Notes: generated by a model from the sequence alone, not told the origin. A DNA stretch of 64,000 bases from Streptomyces humi (GCF_001005085.2 NZ_LBMU02000003.1:124001-188000), one strand, 5' to 3'; counted from the first letter of the stretch, positions 45,436 through 54,332 are shown. Made by a program: numbers and translations.

Positions 45436-45864
45436 TCAGAAGGGGTGGATGCCGACCGGTGTCGCGGGCGGCGGGCCGTAGCCCTCGGCGATCCGCTGGT
45501 GGTAGGTGGCGCGGTCGATGACTTCCAGGCCGACGATCTCCCAGGCGGGCAGGCCGGCGGTCTGCCGGTGCTCGCCCCACAGGCGCAGGGCGACGGCGGC
45601 GGCGTCGTGGAGGTCGCGGGCCTCTTCCCAGTAGCGGATCTCGGCGTGGTCGCAGGCGTAGCGGCTGGTGAGGAGGAACGGGTGGTCATGGGCCAGTTGT
45701 TCGAGTCCGCGGCGCAGTTCCGGCAGGGGGACCTCGGCACCGCAGACGCTGAGCGTGACGTGCCACAGGCGGGGCAGGTCCTTCGGCTCCTCGTAGGTGT
45801 CCCCGGCCGCGACGCTCGTCAGAGCACCGCGGGACGCCGCAGCCCCAGGGCGCACTCGTCTCAC
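45436..45864 (-). CDS. Conserved hypothetical protein between proA and proB
   Basis: 142 residues from GTG 45864, with a strong AGGAGG six bases upstream. It contains RLWHVTLSVCGAEVPLPELRRGLEQL, a stretch reading SRYACDHAEIRYWEEARDLHDAA, and WEIVGLEVIDRATYHQRI. The alternating alpha/beta pattern suggests a small two-layer domain; no signal or membrane segment. Its conservation between proB and proA in Streptomyces (recalled) is the only functional hint. Confidence 0.8.
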   Translation of the reverse strand: MRRVRPGAAASRGALTSVAAGDTYEEPKDLPRLWHVTLSVCGAEVPLPELRRGLEQLAHDHPFLLTSRYACDHAEIRYWEEARDLHDAAAVALRLWGEHRQTAGLPAWEIVGLEVIDRATYHQRIAEGYGPPPATPVGIHPF

Positions 45865-45987
45865 GACGGCCTCCTTCAGCTGTGCTCGTGCGGAACGTGG
45901 TCCTGGGACAAAGTTGAGCAGGCCGCAAGGGTTCGTGTGGCGGTTTTACGGAACGTCCCCCACCGGGGTCGTTCGTTGTGCCCCGTT

Positions 45988-47115
45988 TTACGGGTGCAGG
46001 ATCACCAGGTCGTCCCTGTGTACGACCTCGCGTTCGTACGCCGGGCCCAGTTCGCGCGCCAACTCCCTGGTCGAACGCCCGATCAGCTGGGGGATCTCCT
46101 TGGCGTCGAAACTGACGAGGCCGCGCGCGACCGCGTGTCCGTCGGTGTCGCGCAGTTCGACGGGGTCGCCCGCGACGAAATCGCCCTCGACGGCGGCGAT
46201 CCCCGCGGGCAGCAGCGACTTTCGGCCCTGTACGACCGCGCGCACGGCGCCGTCGTCGAGGGTGAGCGAGCCTTGCGGGGTGGAGGCGTGCTGAAGCCAC
46301 AGGAGGCGGTCTGCGGACCGTTTGCCGGTGGGGTGGAAGTAGGTGCCGGTGTCGCCGCCGGAGAGCGCCTCGGCGGCGTGCACGGCGCTGGTGAGGACGA
46401 CGGGGATGCCCGCGGCGGCGGCGATCCTGGCGGCCTCGACCTTGGTGACCATGCCGCCGGTGCCGACCCCGGCCTTCCCGGTGCTGCCGATCTCGACGCC
46501 CGCCAGGTCCTGCGGCCCCTTCACCTCCGCTATCCGCGAGGTGCCGGGCTTGCCGGGGTCGCCGTCGTAGACGCCGTCGACGTCGGAGAGGAGGACCAGC
46601 AGGTCGGCGTGGACGAGGTGGGCGACCAGGGCGGCGAGGCGGTCGTTGTCGCCGAAGCGGATCTCGTCGGTGGCGACGGTGTCGTTCTCGTTGACGACCG
46701 GGAGGGCGCCCATCGCGAGGAGTTTGTCCAGCGTGCGCGAGGCGTTGCGATGGTGGGCGCGCCGGCTCATGTCGTCGGAGGTCAGCAGGACCTGGCCGAC
46801 ACGGACGCCGTAGCGCGCGAAGGAGGCCGTGTAGCGGGCGACGAGCAGGCCCTGGCCGACGCTGGCGGCGGCCTGCTGGCGGGCCAGGTCGCGGGGGCGG
46901 CGACGCAGGCCGAGCGGGGCGAGACCGGCGGCGATCGCACCGGAGGAGACGAGGACGACCTCCTTCTCCCCGCCGCTGCGGCTCTTGGCGAGGACGTCGA
47001 CGAGCGCGTCGACGCGGTCGGCGTCCAGGCCGCCGGAGGCCGTGGTGAGGGAGGAGGAGCCCACCTTGACGACAATCCTGCGGGCGTCGCCCACGGCCTG
47101 CCTTGCCCTTGCCAC
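45988..47115 (-). CDS. proB: Glutamate 5-kinase
   Basis: A 375-residue kinase phosphorylating glutamate in the first step of proline synthesis. The amino-acid kinase domain has VVKVGSSSLTTASGG, LVSSGAIAAGL, VVNENDTVATDEIRFGDNDRLAALV and GTGGMVTKVEAA. A C-terminal PUA domain (residues about 275-375) begins near RSADRLLWLQHASTPQG. The GTG start at 47115 has GGGGACAGGAC upstream; the frame stays open to 47241 without support. It is divergent from the glycopolymer locus. Confidence 0.95.
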   Translation of the reverse strand: MARARQAVGDARRIVVKVGSSSLTTASGGLDADRVDALVDVLAKSRSGGEKEVVLVSSGAIAAGLAPLGLRRRPRDLARQQAAASVGQGLLVARYTASFARYGVRVGQVLLTSDDMSRRAHHRNASRTLDKLLAMGALPVVNENDTVATDEIRFGDNDRLAALVAHLVHADLLVLLSDVDGVYDGDPGKPGTSRIAEVKGPQDLAGVEIGSTGKAGVGTGGMVTKVEAARIAAAAGIPVVLTSAVHAAEALSGGDTGTYFHPTGKRSADRLLWLQHASTPQGSLTLDDGAVRAVVQGRKSLLPAGIAAVEGDFVAGDPVELRDTDGHAVARGLVSFDAKEIPQLIGRSTRELARELGPAYEREVVHRDDLVILHP

Positions 47116-47314
47116 GTCCTGTCCCCACTTCCTCGCGCGTGGCAGAGAATCTACGCGAACGGGACCGGCGGCAGGCGGGCCCGTCCAGCCTGCGGACGAC
47201 AGGGGGGCACGTCTCTGCGACGGGACGATCACAGTCCGCACACGGCAAAAAGGTTGCCCTGAATGCTTATAGAAACTGAAGCGAACGCAAAGTTAATTTG
47301 AAGTTTGTGTCATC

Positions 47315-47320
47315 TAAAGT
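47315..47320 (+). promoter_or_regulatory. -10 element of a probable leaderless promoter for the pyruvyl transferase
   Basis: TAAAGT followed by seven bases and GTG 47328, inside an unusually AT-rich stretch (about 47255-47325) for this genome. Confidence 0.45.
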
Positions 47321-47327
47321 TCGCCGC

Positions 47328-48728
47328 GTGAAGCGCATCCTCATCAGGTCGGGAAAGAGCCCCTACGACGTCGTCACCGTCGAGGAAGCCCTGCACCGGG
47401 ACGTCATCGCCACAAACTCGGGCAACCTGATCTTCAGTGACGCCGCCCACAAGATCCTTGAGACGCCGGACACCGAGGTCGTCTCGAACGGCATGCCCTC
47501 CGACGTCTCCGCCGCCGCGCGCATCAACGAGGAGTACGACGCCTTCGTCGTCCCGCTCGCCAACGCCTTCCGTCCGTCCTTCGAGAGCGCGTTGAAGCGG
47601 ATGACCCGGCTGATCTCGAAGTTGCGCATCCCGGTCGTCGTGCTCGGGGTCGGAGCGCAGACCGGTGTCAGCTACAACCCGGAACGGCTCAAGCGCATGG
47701 AGCCGACCGTTCGGGAGTTCTGCGCGGCGGTGCTGGAACGCAGCGCGTCGATCGGTGTGCGGGGCGAGTTCACCGAGCAGTACCTGCGGGACATGGGCTT
47801 CACGGATGTCGAGGTCATCGGCTGTCCTTCGCTGTTCATGCACGGTGACCGGCTGCCGGTGCACAAGACCGCGCCAGAGCTGACGTCCGAGTCGCGGATA
47901 GCGATCAACGGCTCGCACAGCGCCGTACGCGCGCAGGGCCTGGACCGGATCATCAGCCGTACCCACGAGCGTTACCCGAATCTCCGCTTCGTCGGCCAGA
48001 ACCTCAGTGACGCACGGCAGTTGCACTGGCGGGACCTGTCGGATCCCAACGCCGCGGTGACCTCGATGCCGACCCACCCGGACCACCCGATGTACCGGGA
48101 GGACAAGGTGCGGGTGTACGTCGACCCCATCACGTGGATCGACGAGCTGCGTTCCTTCGACTTCTCCTTCGGTTCGCGCATCCACGGCAACATCGCGGCG
48201 CTGCTCGCCGGTACGCCGGCCACCGTGCTGTGCGGTGACTCGCGGACGCTGGAACTGTGCCGGTACTTCGAGATACCGCACCGGCGGCTGGACCAGGCCG
48301 CCAAGGATCCGGATTCGGCCGACCCGGCGAAGCTGTACGCGGAGGCCGACTTCGGCGGACTGGTCGGCGGTCACCGGGAGCGCTTCGAACGGTTCACGGG
48401 TTTTCTGGACAAGAACGGCCTGGACAACACGTTCACGCACGGGGACGGCGGGGCCGCCTTCGAGGAGCGGATGAGCGGGCTGGCGTTCCCGCCGGGCGTC
48501 CGCCCCTGGAACGACACGGACGTCACATCGCTCACCTCCCGGTTCGGCTGGCTGCACAGTCGTATCGACGAGCTGTCGCTCGACAACGCCCGGCTGGAGA
48601 AGGAACTGGCGCGCGCCGGGGCTCGCGCGAAGACCGCCGCCGCGGCGGCGGCGCCCACCTCGGTGTACCGGCGGGCCCGGCGGGCCGTGGGCAAGCCGCT
48701 CCGCCGGGCTCTGGGGACCGGCCAGTAG
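47328..48728 (+). CDS. Polysaccharide pyruvyl transferase family protein
   Basis: 466 residues, beginning MKRILIRSGKSPYDVVTVEE. The PS_pyruv_trans domain spans about 5-310, with VVVLGVGAQTGVSYN, SIGVRGEFTEQYLRDMGF, VIGCPSLFMHG and FGSRIHGNIAALLAGTPA. Such enzymes transfer pyruvate from PEP to form ketals on wall sugars. A C-terminal coiled coil (RIDELSLDNARLEKEL) and basic tail may anchor it to partners. It is the only plus-strand gene of the locus, divergent from proB and convergent with the GT2 gene. A TTG at 47298 is an unlikely earlier start. Confidence 0.88.
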   Translation: MKRILIRSGKSPYDVVTVEEALHRDVIATNSGNLIFSDAAHKILETPDTEVVSNGMPSDVSAAARINEEYDAFVVPLANAFRPSFESALKRMTRLISKLRIPVVVLGVGAQTGVSYNPERLKRMEPTVREFCAAVLERSASIGVRGEFTEQYLRDMGFTDVEVIGCPSLFMHGDRLPVHKTAPELTSESRIAINGSHSAVRAQGLDRIISRTHERYPNLRFVGQNLSDARQLHWRDLSDPNAAVTSMPTHPDHPMYREDKVRVYVDPITWIDELRSFDFSFGSRIHGNIAALLAGTPATVLCGDSRTLELCRYFEIPHRRLDQAAKDPDSADPAKLYAEADFGGLVGGHRERFERFTGFLDKNGLDNTFTHGDGGAAFEERMSGLAFPPGVRPWNDTDVTSLTSRFGWLHSRIDELSLDNARLEKELARAGARAKTAAAAAAPTSVYRRARRAVGKPLRRALGTGQ

Positions 48729-48759
48729 GACGGGGGCCGGCCTCGCGAGACCGGCCCGG

Positions 48760-49974
48760 TCAGGCGGCGGCCGTTTTGACGCCCCGGGTGGGCAGCGAGC
48801 GCCGGACCTTGCGCACCGCGCGTCGCAGGAAGGTGCCGGCGGCGTCCTCCCGGTAGCCCTCGACCGCGCGGGCCTCCCGGGGTTCGGCGAGGTAGATCCA
48901 GTCGGGGACACCGGCCGGCTTGGAACGGAAGTGGGGGTAGGCCAGGTACACGCGGGTGCCGCGCTTCTCCAGCAGGGCATCGGCCTGCTTCTTGGCGCGG
49001 ACGAACTCGATGACCTCGGGGAGGAGTTCGGGGCGTCGTACGGCGACCAGGTGGAGTCGGAGTCGTTCGTGGACCCGCAGGCGGCGGGCGACCTCCGGGT
49101 TCCAGTGGGCGGCCATCAGCGGGGCGGCCAGTTCCATCTTGTGCTGCCGTATTCGCTCGTCATCCTTGAGGAACTTGGGGCCGAACTGCGGGAGCAGGGT
49201 GACGAGGAACGGCCGGACCATGAGGGTGTCACGGCGCGGTCCTGCCGGGACCATGTCGGCGATCAGGTTCATCAGGGCGCGCGCCGAGTCGAAACGCAGG
49301 GTGTAGCTGCCGCTCTTGGTGACGTGTTTTCCGTCCTCGCGGCCGACCAGGTAGTAGCAGGGGTAGTCGGCGACGACGGAGACGCCGTCGGCGCGGAGAT
49401 AGGCCTCCATGGTGAACAGCGCGTCCTCGCCGGTCCACAGGGACTCGTCGAAGCGCATGTCGTGCCGTTCCAGGAGCGCGCGGCGGAAGAGTTTCTGGGC
49501 GCTGAGCGTGAACTTGATGTTGGACGAGAACACGTCGGTACGGTCGAGCGTCCTGCCCCACATCGACGTCGGGGGTTTGCGGTTGATCCCCTCGACCTTG
49601 CCGAGGACGACGTCCGTGCCGTTCTTGTCCGCCATGGCGACCATGCGTTCCAGGGCCTCGTCGCCGAGTCGGTCGTCGGCGTCCAGGAAGAACACGTAGC
49701 GGCCGGTGGCCTTGGCGAGGCCGACGTTGCGGGGGCCGCTGGGGCCGCCGGAGTTCTCCTGGCGGATCACGGTCACGGGCATGGCGGCGCGGGCCGCGAA
49801 CTCCTCCAGGCACTCCCCCGTGCCGTCGGCCGATCCGTCGTCGACGGCGATGACCTCCATCCGTGCCGGGTCGAGGGTCTGGCGCTCGACGGAGGCCAGG
49901 CATTCGACGAGGTACGGCATCGCTTCGTACGCCCCGATGATGACGGTCACATCAGGCTGCGCAACGACGGTCAC
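48760..49974 (-). CDS. GT2-family glycosyltransferase (teichoic acid-type)
   Basis: 404 residues. The GT-A domain occupies about 8-240: VTVIIGAYEAMPYLVECLAS, VDDGSADGTGE, NSGGPSGPRNVGL, the DxD motif in FFLDADDR, and the acceptor loop WTGEDALFTMEAYL. The C-terminal 160 residues are helical and basic. The layout resembles ribitol-teichoic-acid glycosyltransferases of the TarS/TarP type, which fits the CDP-ribitol genes next door. The start at 49974 has AGGGGGAAAC. It lies 357 bases downstream of the polymerase stop, so it has its own promoter region. Confidence 0.87.
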   Translation of the reverse strand: MTVVAQPDVTVIIGAYEAMPYLVECLASVERQTLDPARMEVIAVDDGSADGTGECLEEFAARAAMPVTVIRQENSGGPSGPRNVGLAKATGRYVFFLDADDRLGDEALERMVAMADKNGTDVVLGKVEGINRKPPTSMWGRTLDRTDVFSSNIKFTLSAQKLFRRALLERHDMRFDESLWTGEDALFTMEAYLRADGVSVVADYPCYYLVGREDGKHVTKSGSYTLRFDSARALMNLIADMVPAGPRRDTLMVRPFLVTLLPQFGPKFLKDDERIRQHKMELAAPLMAAHWNPEVARRLRVHERLRLHLVAVRRPELLPEVIEFVRAKKQADALLEKRGTRVYLAYPHFRSKPAGVPDWIYLAEPREARAVEGYREDAAGTFLRRAVRKVRRSLPTRGVKTAAA

Positions 49975-50145
49975 GTTTCCCCCTAATCAATGGTGCGTTC
50001 CCCCGGTGTCGACTCAGTCGCAACGTTGTAGATGGCTGATCGACGCGACCGGTTGCTCGGGAACGCACCTTCAGTGGCCCAGCTCACATGGCGAGCACAC
50101 AGCCGGACGGTGTACGGCGGGTTACGCCGGACAGTACGGACGCGC

Positions 50146-50219
50146 GGTAAGAGCCACTCAGCGGAAACCGCGAAGCGCTGGTAAGAAGACACACCCTTGA
50201 TCGCTAAGCAAAGGTAAGA
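50146..50219. repeat. Three GGTAAGA motifs at 33-34 bp spacing
   Basis: GGTAAGA at 50146, 50180 and 50213 (plus strand) upstream of the GT2 gene. The last belongs to a 19-bp motif, GCTAAGCAAAGGTAAGAGG (50203-50221), that recurs with 16/19 identity at 55622-55640. The remainder of the 357-base gap holds the hairpin at 50259 and no gene. Confidence 0.7.
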
Positions 50220-50236
50220 GGAAGGGTTTGCGTGGT

Positions 50237-50260
50237 GGGGCATGCCGCATGCCGCATGCC
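50237..50260. repeat. Seven-base tandem repeat CATGCCG
   Basis: Three copies of CATGCCG-like units directly next to the terminator hairpin at 50259, downstream of the polymerase gene. Confidence 0.6.
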
Positions 50261-50308
50261 GAACGGGCTCGGTTCCGGGGAGGAGTCCCCGGAACCGAGC
50301 CCGTTCGG
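50259..50308 (-). terminator. 23-bp perfect hairpin downstream of the polymerase gene
   Basis: Arms 50259-50281 and 50286-50308 are perfectly complementary (start CCGAACGGGCTCGG) around a GGAG loop. It sits 24 bases past the stop and is an unusually long stem for a terminator, without a T-tract. Confidence 0.85.
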
Positions 50309-50331
50309 TGTGGTGTGCGCGCGTGCGCGTG

Positions 50332-52446
50332 TCAGCCGGCGGTCGTGGTGCCTTCCGCCTCGCTGGCGGCCTTCAGCGGGTCCCCCGGCAGCGTCTCCGC
50401 GATGTCGGCGGCTTCCGCGTCACCGGCCGCGATCCGGGCCTGCTGACCGAGGTTGCGGGTTTCGGCCTTGCGGGCGAGTGCGGCCACCGCGCGGTTGAAC
50501 TGCTCGATGGAGGTCGGCTCGTCCGGGCCCAGCAGGTAGTGCTTGAGTTCCTCGCGGTCCGCGGCCAGCGGATCGGCGGAGGGGTCGCGTACGGCGTCCA
50601 GCAGGCCGCCGAGTTCCTTGGCGCTGTTGGAGAGGATCACGGCGGCCCGTACAGCGGTGTTGGCCTGCTTGAACTCCTCCACGCCGACTCCGGCGGAGTC
50701 GGTGACGGCGTACGGCTTGCCGCTGGCGATGAAGTCGGAGACCACGCTGGAGATGTCGGAGACCATCGCGTCGGAGACGTTGAAGCAGTCGTACAGGCGG
50801 GGTTCGGCGCCCGTGATGACGCGGTGTTCGTGCTCGGGGAAGGAACGCCAGAGGGTGTCGTTCCATTCGGCGCGCAGCCGGGCGACTTCCTCGTGCTTCT
50901 TCAGGTCGACGACGTCGTCGCGGCTGGCCTCGGCCTCGTCGCGCTTCTCGTCGCCGGTGCCGGTCAGCTCGATCAGCCGGGCCTCGATACGGCTGAGTTC
51001 GGCCTGGGCCGCGGCCTGGGCGGCCGTGTCGACGGTGAAGCGGGGGTCGGTGGCGCGCTCGGCGGCGGCCTTCTCGATGAGGGCGGTGACGCGCCGGTGG
51101 GCGGCGCCGGCCTGGGCGCTGACGGTGCCGGTGAAGGGGTGCGGCTTGTAGAGGACGCGGACCGGCGGGTCGGCCTTGACGAGCTTCTTCACGATCTTCT
51201 CGCCGGCAAGTACGAGGGAGGTGTTGCCGGGGTTGCCGTCCCAGCCTTCCCAGGTGGGCGCGTAGAGGATGGTGGGGATGCGGCTGTCGGGGACGCCCTG
51301 CCAGGCCTGGATGGGGGCCAGCTGCGGGCGGCCGACCTCGACGATGTCGTCGTCGCGGACACCGACGTCGGCGATGGCGTAGCGGTCGCGGCCCGCGCGG
51401 CCGGCGGTCCACACCTCGTCGTACACCTTGCTGAACGGGTTGACGCTGGCCAGTTTGTCGCTGTCGCCGTGGCCGATGAAGACGTGCTTCATGGTGGGGA
51501 CGCGCAGCAGGTGGATGTTCTTTCCGACGTTGGCCGCGTAGAGGGCGACGCGGACCGTAGACAGGTCCAGGTTCATCAGGTGCACGCCGCCGGGCACGCA
51601 GATGACGGGGGCGGTGGTCGGGGCGAGGCTCTGGAGGATGACCCGTTCGCGCAGCAGGACCAGCGGGCGCGTCTCCAGCTGCTCCATGGTTTCCAGCCAC
51701 ATGTTGACCTGGTAGGCGGAGTCCTTGGAGCCGGAGAAGTACAGGACGGTCTCGGGCTTGTACTCGGTGAGCCACTCGTCGACGGCGGCCAGCACGGTGT
51801 CGGCGTCCGGCGGGGTCTTGCGGCCGCGGACGTAGGGCATCAGCACCAGCACGTACAGGGAGCCGAGGGCGAGGGTCAGGCCGATGCCGACGAATCCGGC
51901 GATCGCGTTGTCCGTGATCGCCGAGATCAGCAGGCCGACGACGGCCGCGAGGTCGAGGTGCAGCATCTTCTCGGCGGAGCGGTCCAGCAGGCCCTGCGGC
52001 GGGGCGTCCGGGATGCGGATGCGGGACTTCAGGTCGACGTTGCGGGTGGCGACCGGCATCCGGCGGCGGTTGCGGATCAGCTGGACCAGCGCGCCGTGCG
52101 GGGCCTGTAGTCCGTAGAAGGCGATGAAGCAGGCGATCGCGCCGTAGAAGACCAGGCCGTTCGAGAGGTCCATGCGGGCCAGCAGCAGGATCAGCAGCAG
52201 CTGCCGGATCAGGAAGCGGATCGACAGGCCGGCCCGGACCTTGCTCAGGCGGCTGATGAGGTAGCTGCCCTTGCGGTGCAGGTAGTGGTCCGCCAGGTAC
52301 GTGACGGCGGCCGCGGCCGCGAAGGCGTAAACGCTCGGGACGAGCGCGGCGATCATGAGCACCGGGAAGCCGAGGATCATGAGTGCCGCCGCGGCCAGCT
52401 CGGCCGCGCTGCCCACCCGGGCGACGCGAATAGCGGTGGATATCAC
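50332..52446 (-). CDS. CDP-glycerol glycerophosphotransferase family polymerase with N-terminal membrane domain
   Basis: 704 residues. The first 235 residues hold about six membrane helices (AAALMILGFPVLMIAALVP, FLIRQLLLILLLARM, LVFYGAIACFIAFYG, DLAAVVGLLISAITD). The C-terminal part is a TagB/TagF-type transferase: VFIGHGDSDKLASVNPF, RIPTILYAPTWEGWD, RVLYKPHP and DAMVSDISSVVSDFIASGKP. A charged insertion of about 80 residues lies before the last motif. The enzyme adds glycerol- or ribitol-phosphate units to a wall polymer from CDP-activated donors; the neighbouring gene suggests CDP-ribitol. GTG 52446 follows AAAGG; a TTG at 52566 is unlikely. Confidence 0.88.
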   Translation of the reverse strand: MISTAIRVARVGSAAELAAAALMILGFPVLMIAALVPSVYAFAAAAAVTYLADHYLHRKGSYLISRLSKVRAGLSIRFLIRQLLLILLLARMDLSNGLVFYGAIACFIAFYGLQAPHGALVQLIRNRRRMPVATRNVDLKSRIRIPDAPPQGLLDRSAEKMLHLDLAAVVGLLISAITDNAIAGFVGIGLTLALGSLYVLVLMPYVRGRKTPPDADTVLAAVDEWLTEYKPETVLYFSGSKDSAYQVNMWLETMEQLETRPLVLLRERVILQSLAPTTAPVICVPGGVHLMNLDLSTVRVALYAANVGKNIHLLRVPTMKHVFIGHGDSDKLASVNPFSKVYDEVWTAGRAGRDRYAIADVGVRDDDIVEVGRPQLAPIQAWQGVPDSRIPTILYAPTWEGWDGNPGNTSLVLAGEKIVKKLVKADPPVRVLYKPHPFTGTVSAQAGAAHRRVTALIEKAAAERATDPRFTVDTAAQAAAQAELSRIEARLIELTGTGDEKRDEAEASRDDVVDLKKHEEVARLRAEWNDTLWRSFPEHEHRVITGAEPRLYDCFNVSDAMVSDISSVVSDFIASGKPYAVTDSAGVGVEEFKQANTAVRAAVILSNSAKELGGLLDAVRDPSADPLAADREELKHYLLGPDEPTSIEQFNRAVAALARKAETRNLGQQARIAAGDAEAADIAETLPGDPLKAASEAEGTTTAG

Positions 52447-52605
52447 GGAGAACCTTTTGCTGACAAAAAGGCCTGTATTTGACCTTGCGGACGATCTGGC
52501 GTGTGAGGCGATCTGAGTTTTTACGGGTTCAGGCCCCTGTGAATGCTCTACGAACAGAACACGCAACCACAGAGGCCTGAATTACAGATGACTATTGGAG
52601 GCTGA

Positions 52606-54105
52606 TTATGCCACGCCGTCCTGCCGGTCCAGGACACTGGCCAGGGCCTGTTCGAAGCCGGAGGCCTCGCCGGCGGCCGCCGTCGGGTCCTGCTGGCGGA
52701 CGTCGATGACATGGCCGGTGAGTTCGGAGAGCAGCACGTCGAGGGAGGTGCGGGCGACGGCCTCGGAGGAGAGCAGCGAGCCCGCCGGTTCCTGGCCGAA
52801 GGCCTTGGTGCGCATGGGGGTGGCGGTGCGTTCGGGGTTGATGCAGTTGACCCGGACGGAGTCGCCGGCCCACTCGTCGGACAGGGCCTGGGTGAGGTTC
52901 ACCATGGCGGCCTTGGTGGAGGAGTAGAGGCTGTACTCGGCGCGGCCCCGGGTGTAGCTGCTGGAGGTGTAGAGGAGCAGCTGACCCTTGGTCTCGGCGA
53001 GGTACTTGTAGCTGGAACGGGCGATCTGCACGGGGGCCAGGTAGTTGACCTTCAGTGCTTCCTCGATGGTGGCGTTGTCGGTCTCGGCGAGCTTGCCGAT
53101 GCGCAGCACGCCTGCCGTGTTGACGACGTAGTCGATCCGGCCGGTCTCGGCGTACGCCTTGGACAGGGCGTCGTCGACCTCCTCCGGGTTCTCCACGTGG
53201 GTGCCGGTGGTGGAGCGGCCCAGGGCGTAGACGTTGGCGCCGTAGGACTCGGCGAGTTCGGCGATGTCCTTGCCGATGCCGTACGAGCCACCGAAGATGA
53301 CGGCGGTCTTGCCGGTGAGCAGTTGGCGGTAGGCCTCTTCGCCGTTCTGCTCGGGGGCGGCGGTGGAGGCGAGCTGGAACAGCTTGTCGGCGATGAAGAC
53401 GTCGACGGGCTGGGTGACCTTCATGTTGTACTCGTCGCCGGCGACGACGTGGATCGGCACGTCCGGCAGGTACTTGAGGACCACGGAGCAGTCGTCGGTG
53501 GCCTGGAAGTTGGGGTCGCCGTCGGCGACCTGGTAGGCCCGCTTGATCGTGGACAGCTTGAACGCCTGCGGGGTCTGGCCGCGGCGCAGCCGGGAGCGGT
53601 CCGGGATCTCGGTGATGAACTCGCCGTCCTCGCCGTGGGTGCGGGTGACGATGATGGTGTCGGCGGACGGGATGGCGACGTCGACGGCCTGGTAGCGGTC
53701 CAGGGCGGCGACGCAGTCGTCGATGACGCGCTGCGACAGCAGGGGGCGTACGGCGTCGTGGAAGAGGACGTTGAGGTCCTCTCCGTCGGCCAGGCCCTCG
53801 CCGAGGGCCTGGATGGCGCGCTCGGTGGTCTCGTTGCGGGTGCTGCCGCCTTCGATGACCTTCTTGACCTTGGTGAAGCCGGCCTTGGCGACGATCTTCT
53901 CGATGTCCGCGACGTAGCCCGGTGCCATCAGCACGATGATGTCGTCGATCGAGTCGGCCTTCTCGAAGGTGGCCAGGGTGTGCTCGATGACTGCCTTGCC
54001 GGCGATCTTCAGCAGCTGCTTGGGGATCGACAGACCCACCCGCTGGCCGGTGCCACCGGCCAGGATCACTGCGGTGGTTCGGGGCTTGGCTATGTGCTGG
54101 GACAC
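52606..54105 (-). CDS. Bifunctional cytidylyltransferase/SDR reductase (Bcs1-like, CDP-ribitol synthesis)
   Basis: 499 residues. Residues about 8-240 form an IspD/TarI-type cytidylyltransferase (VILAGGTGQRVGLSIPKQLL, FHDAVRPLLSQRVIDDC, RRGQTPQAFKLSTIKRAY). Residues about 262-490 are a short-chain dehydrogenase (IFGGSYGIGKDIAELAESYG, VNTAGVL, catalytic YSSTK in EYSLYSSTKAAM). Haemophilus Bcs1 has this fused order and makes CDP-ribitol from ribulose-5-phosphate, so this protein probably supplies CDP-ribitol. GTG 54105 follows AAGGTAGG. An 11-bp inverted repeat lies upstream at 54165-54222. Confidence 0.88.
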   Translation of the reverse strand: MSQHIAKPRTTAVILAGGTGQRVGLSIPKQLLKIAGKAVIEHTLATFEKADSIDDIIVLMAPGYVADIEKIVAKAGFTKVKKVIEGGSTRNETTERAIQALGEGLADGEDLNVLFHDAVRPLLSQRVIDDCVAALDRYQAVDVAIPSADTIIVTRTHGEDGEFITEIPDRSRLRRGQTPQAFKLSTIKRAYQVADGDPNFQATDDCSVVLKYLPDVPIHVVAGDEYNMKVTQPVDVFIADKLFQLASTAAPEQNGEEAYRQLLTGKTAVIFGGSYGIGKDIAELAESYGANVYALGRSTTGTHVENPEEVDDALSKAYAETGRIDYVVNTAGVLRIGKLAETDNATIEEALKVNYLAPVQIARSSYKYLAETKGQLLLYTSSSYTRGRAEYSLYSSTKAAMVNLTQALSDEWAGDSVRVNCINPERTATPMRTKAFGQEPAGSLLSSEAVARTSLDVLLSELTGHVIDVRQQDPTAAAGEASGFEQALASVLDRQDGVA

Positions 54106-54164
54106 AGGTGACCTACCTTGGGGCATCAGGGAACGGGGAAAGCGTCCCACTTCGGGTAACCGCT

Positions 54165-54222
54165 GTGCAAGGTGAGCGCCGTCCGCCGCATATGTATCCG
54201 CAACCTTTCATTCACCTTGCAC
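54165..54222. promoter_or_regulatory. 11-bp inverted repeat upstream of the cytidylyltransferase gene
   Basis: GTGCAAGGTGA (54165-54175) and its exact reverse complement TCACCTTGCAC (54212-54222) are 36 bases apart. Either a regulator site or a leader hairpin. The right arm is part of TTTCATTCACC, which resembles one PHO-box unit. Confidence 0.5.
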
Positions 54223-54332
54223 CGCTGGTGATGGCCTCGCCTGTCGGCCGCCCGGGGAAGTTCCGTGAATTTGCTGTGAGTAACTACACAGGGCATTCCG
54301 ATTGCTGAGAGTGAGGTCCGAGCTTCAGTGAT

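Noticed and set aside
43483..47262. A 1259-codon plus-strand frame spanning proA and proB
   Set aside because: It crosses several real minus-strand genes and their intergenic gaps, has no ribosome binding site and no recognisable domain.
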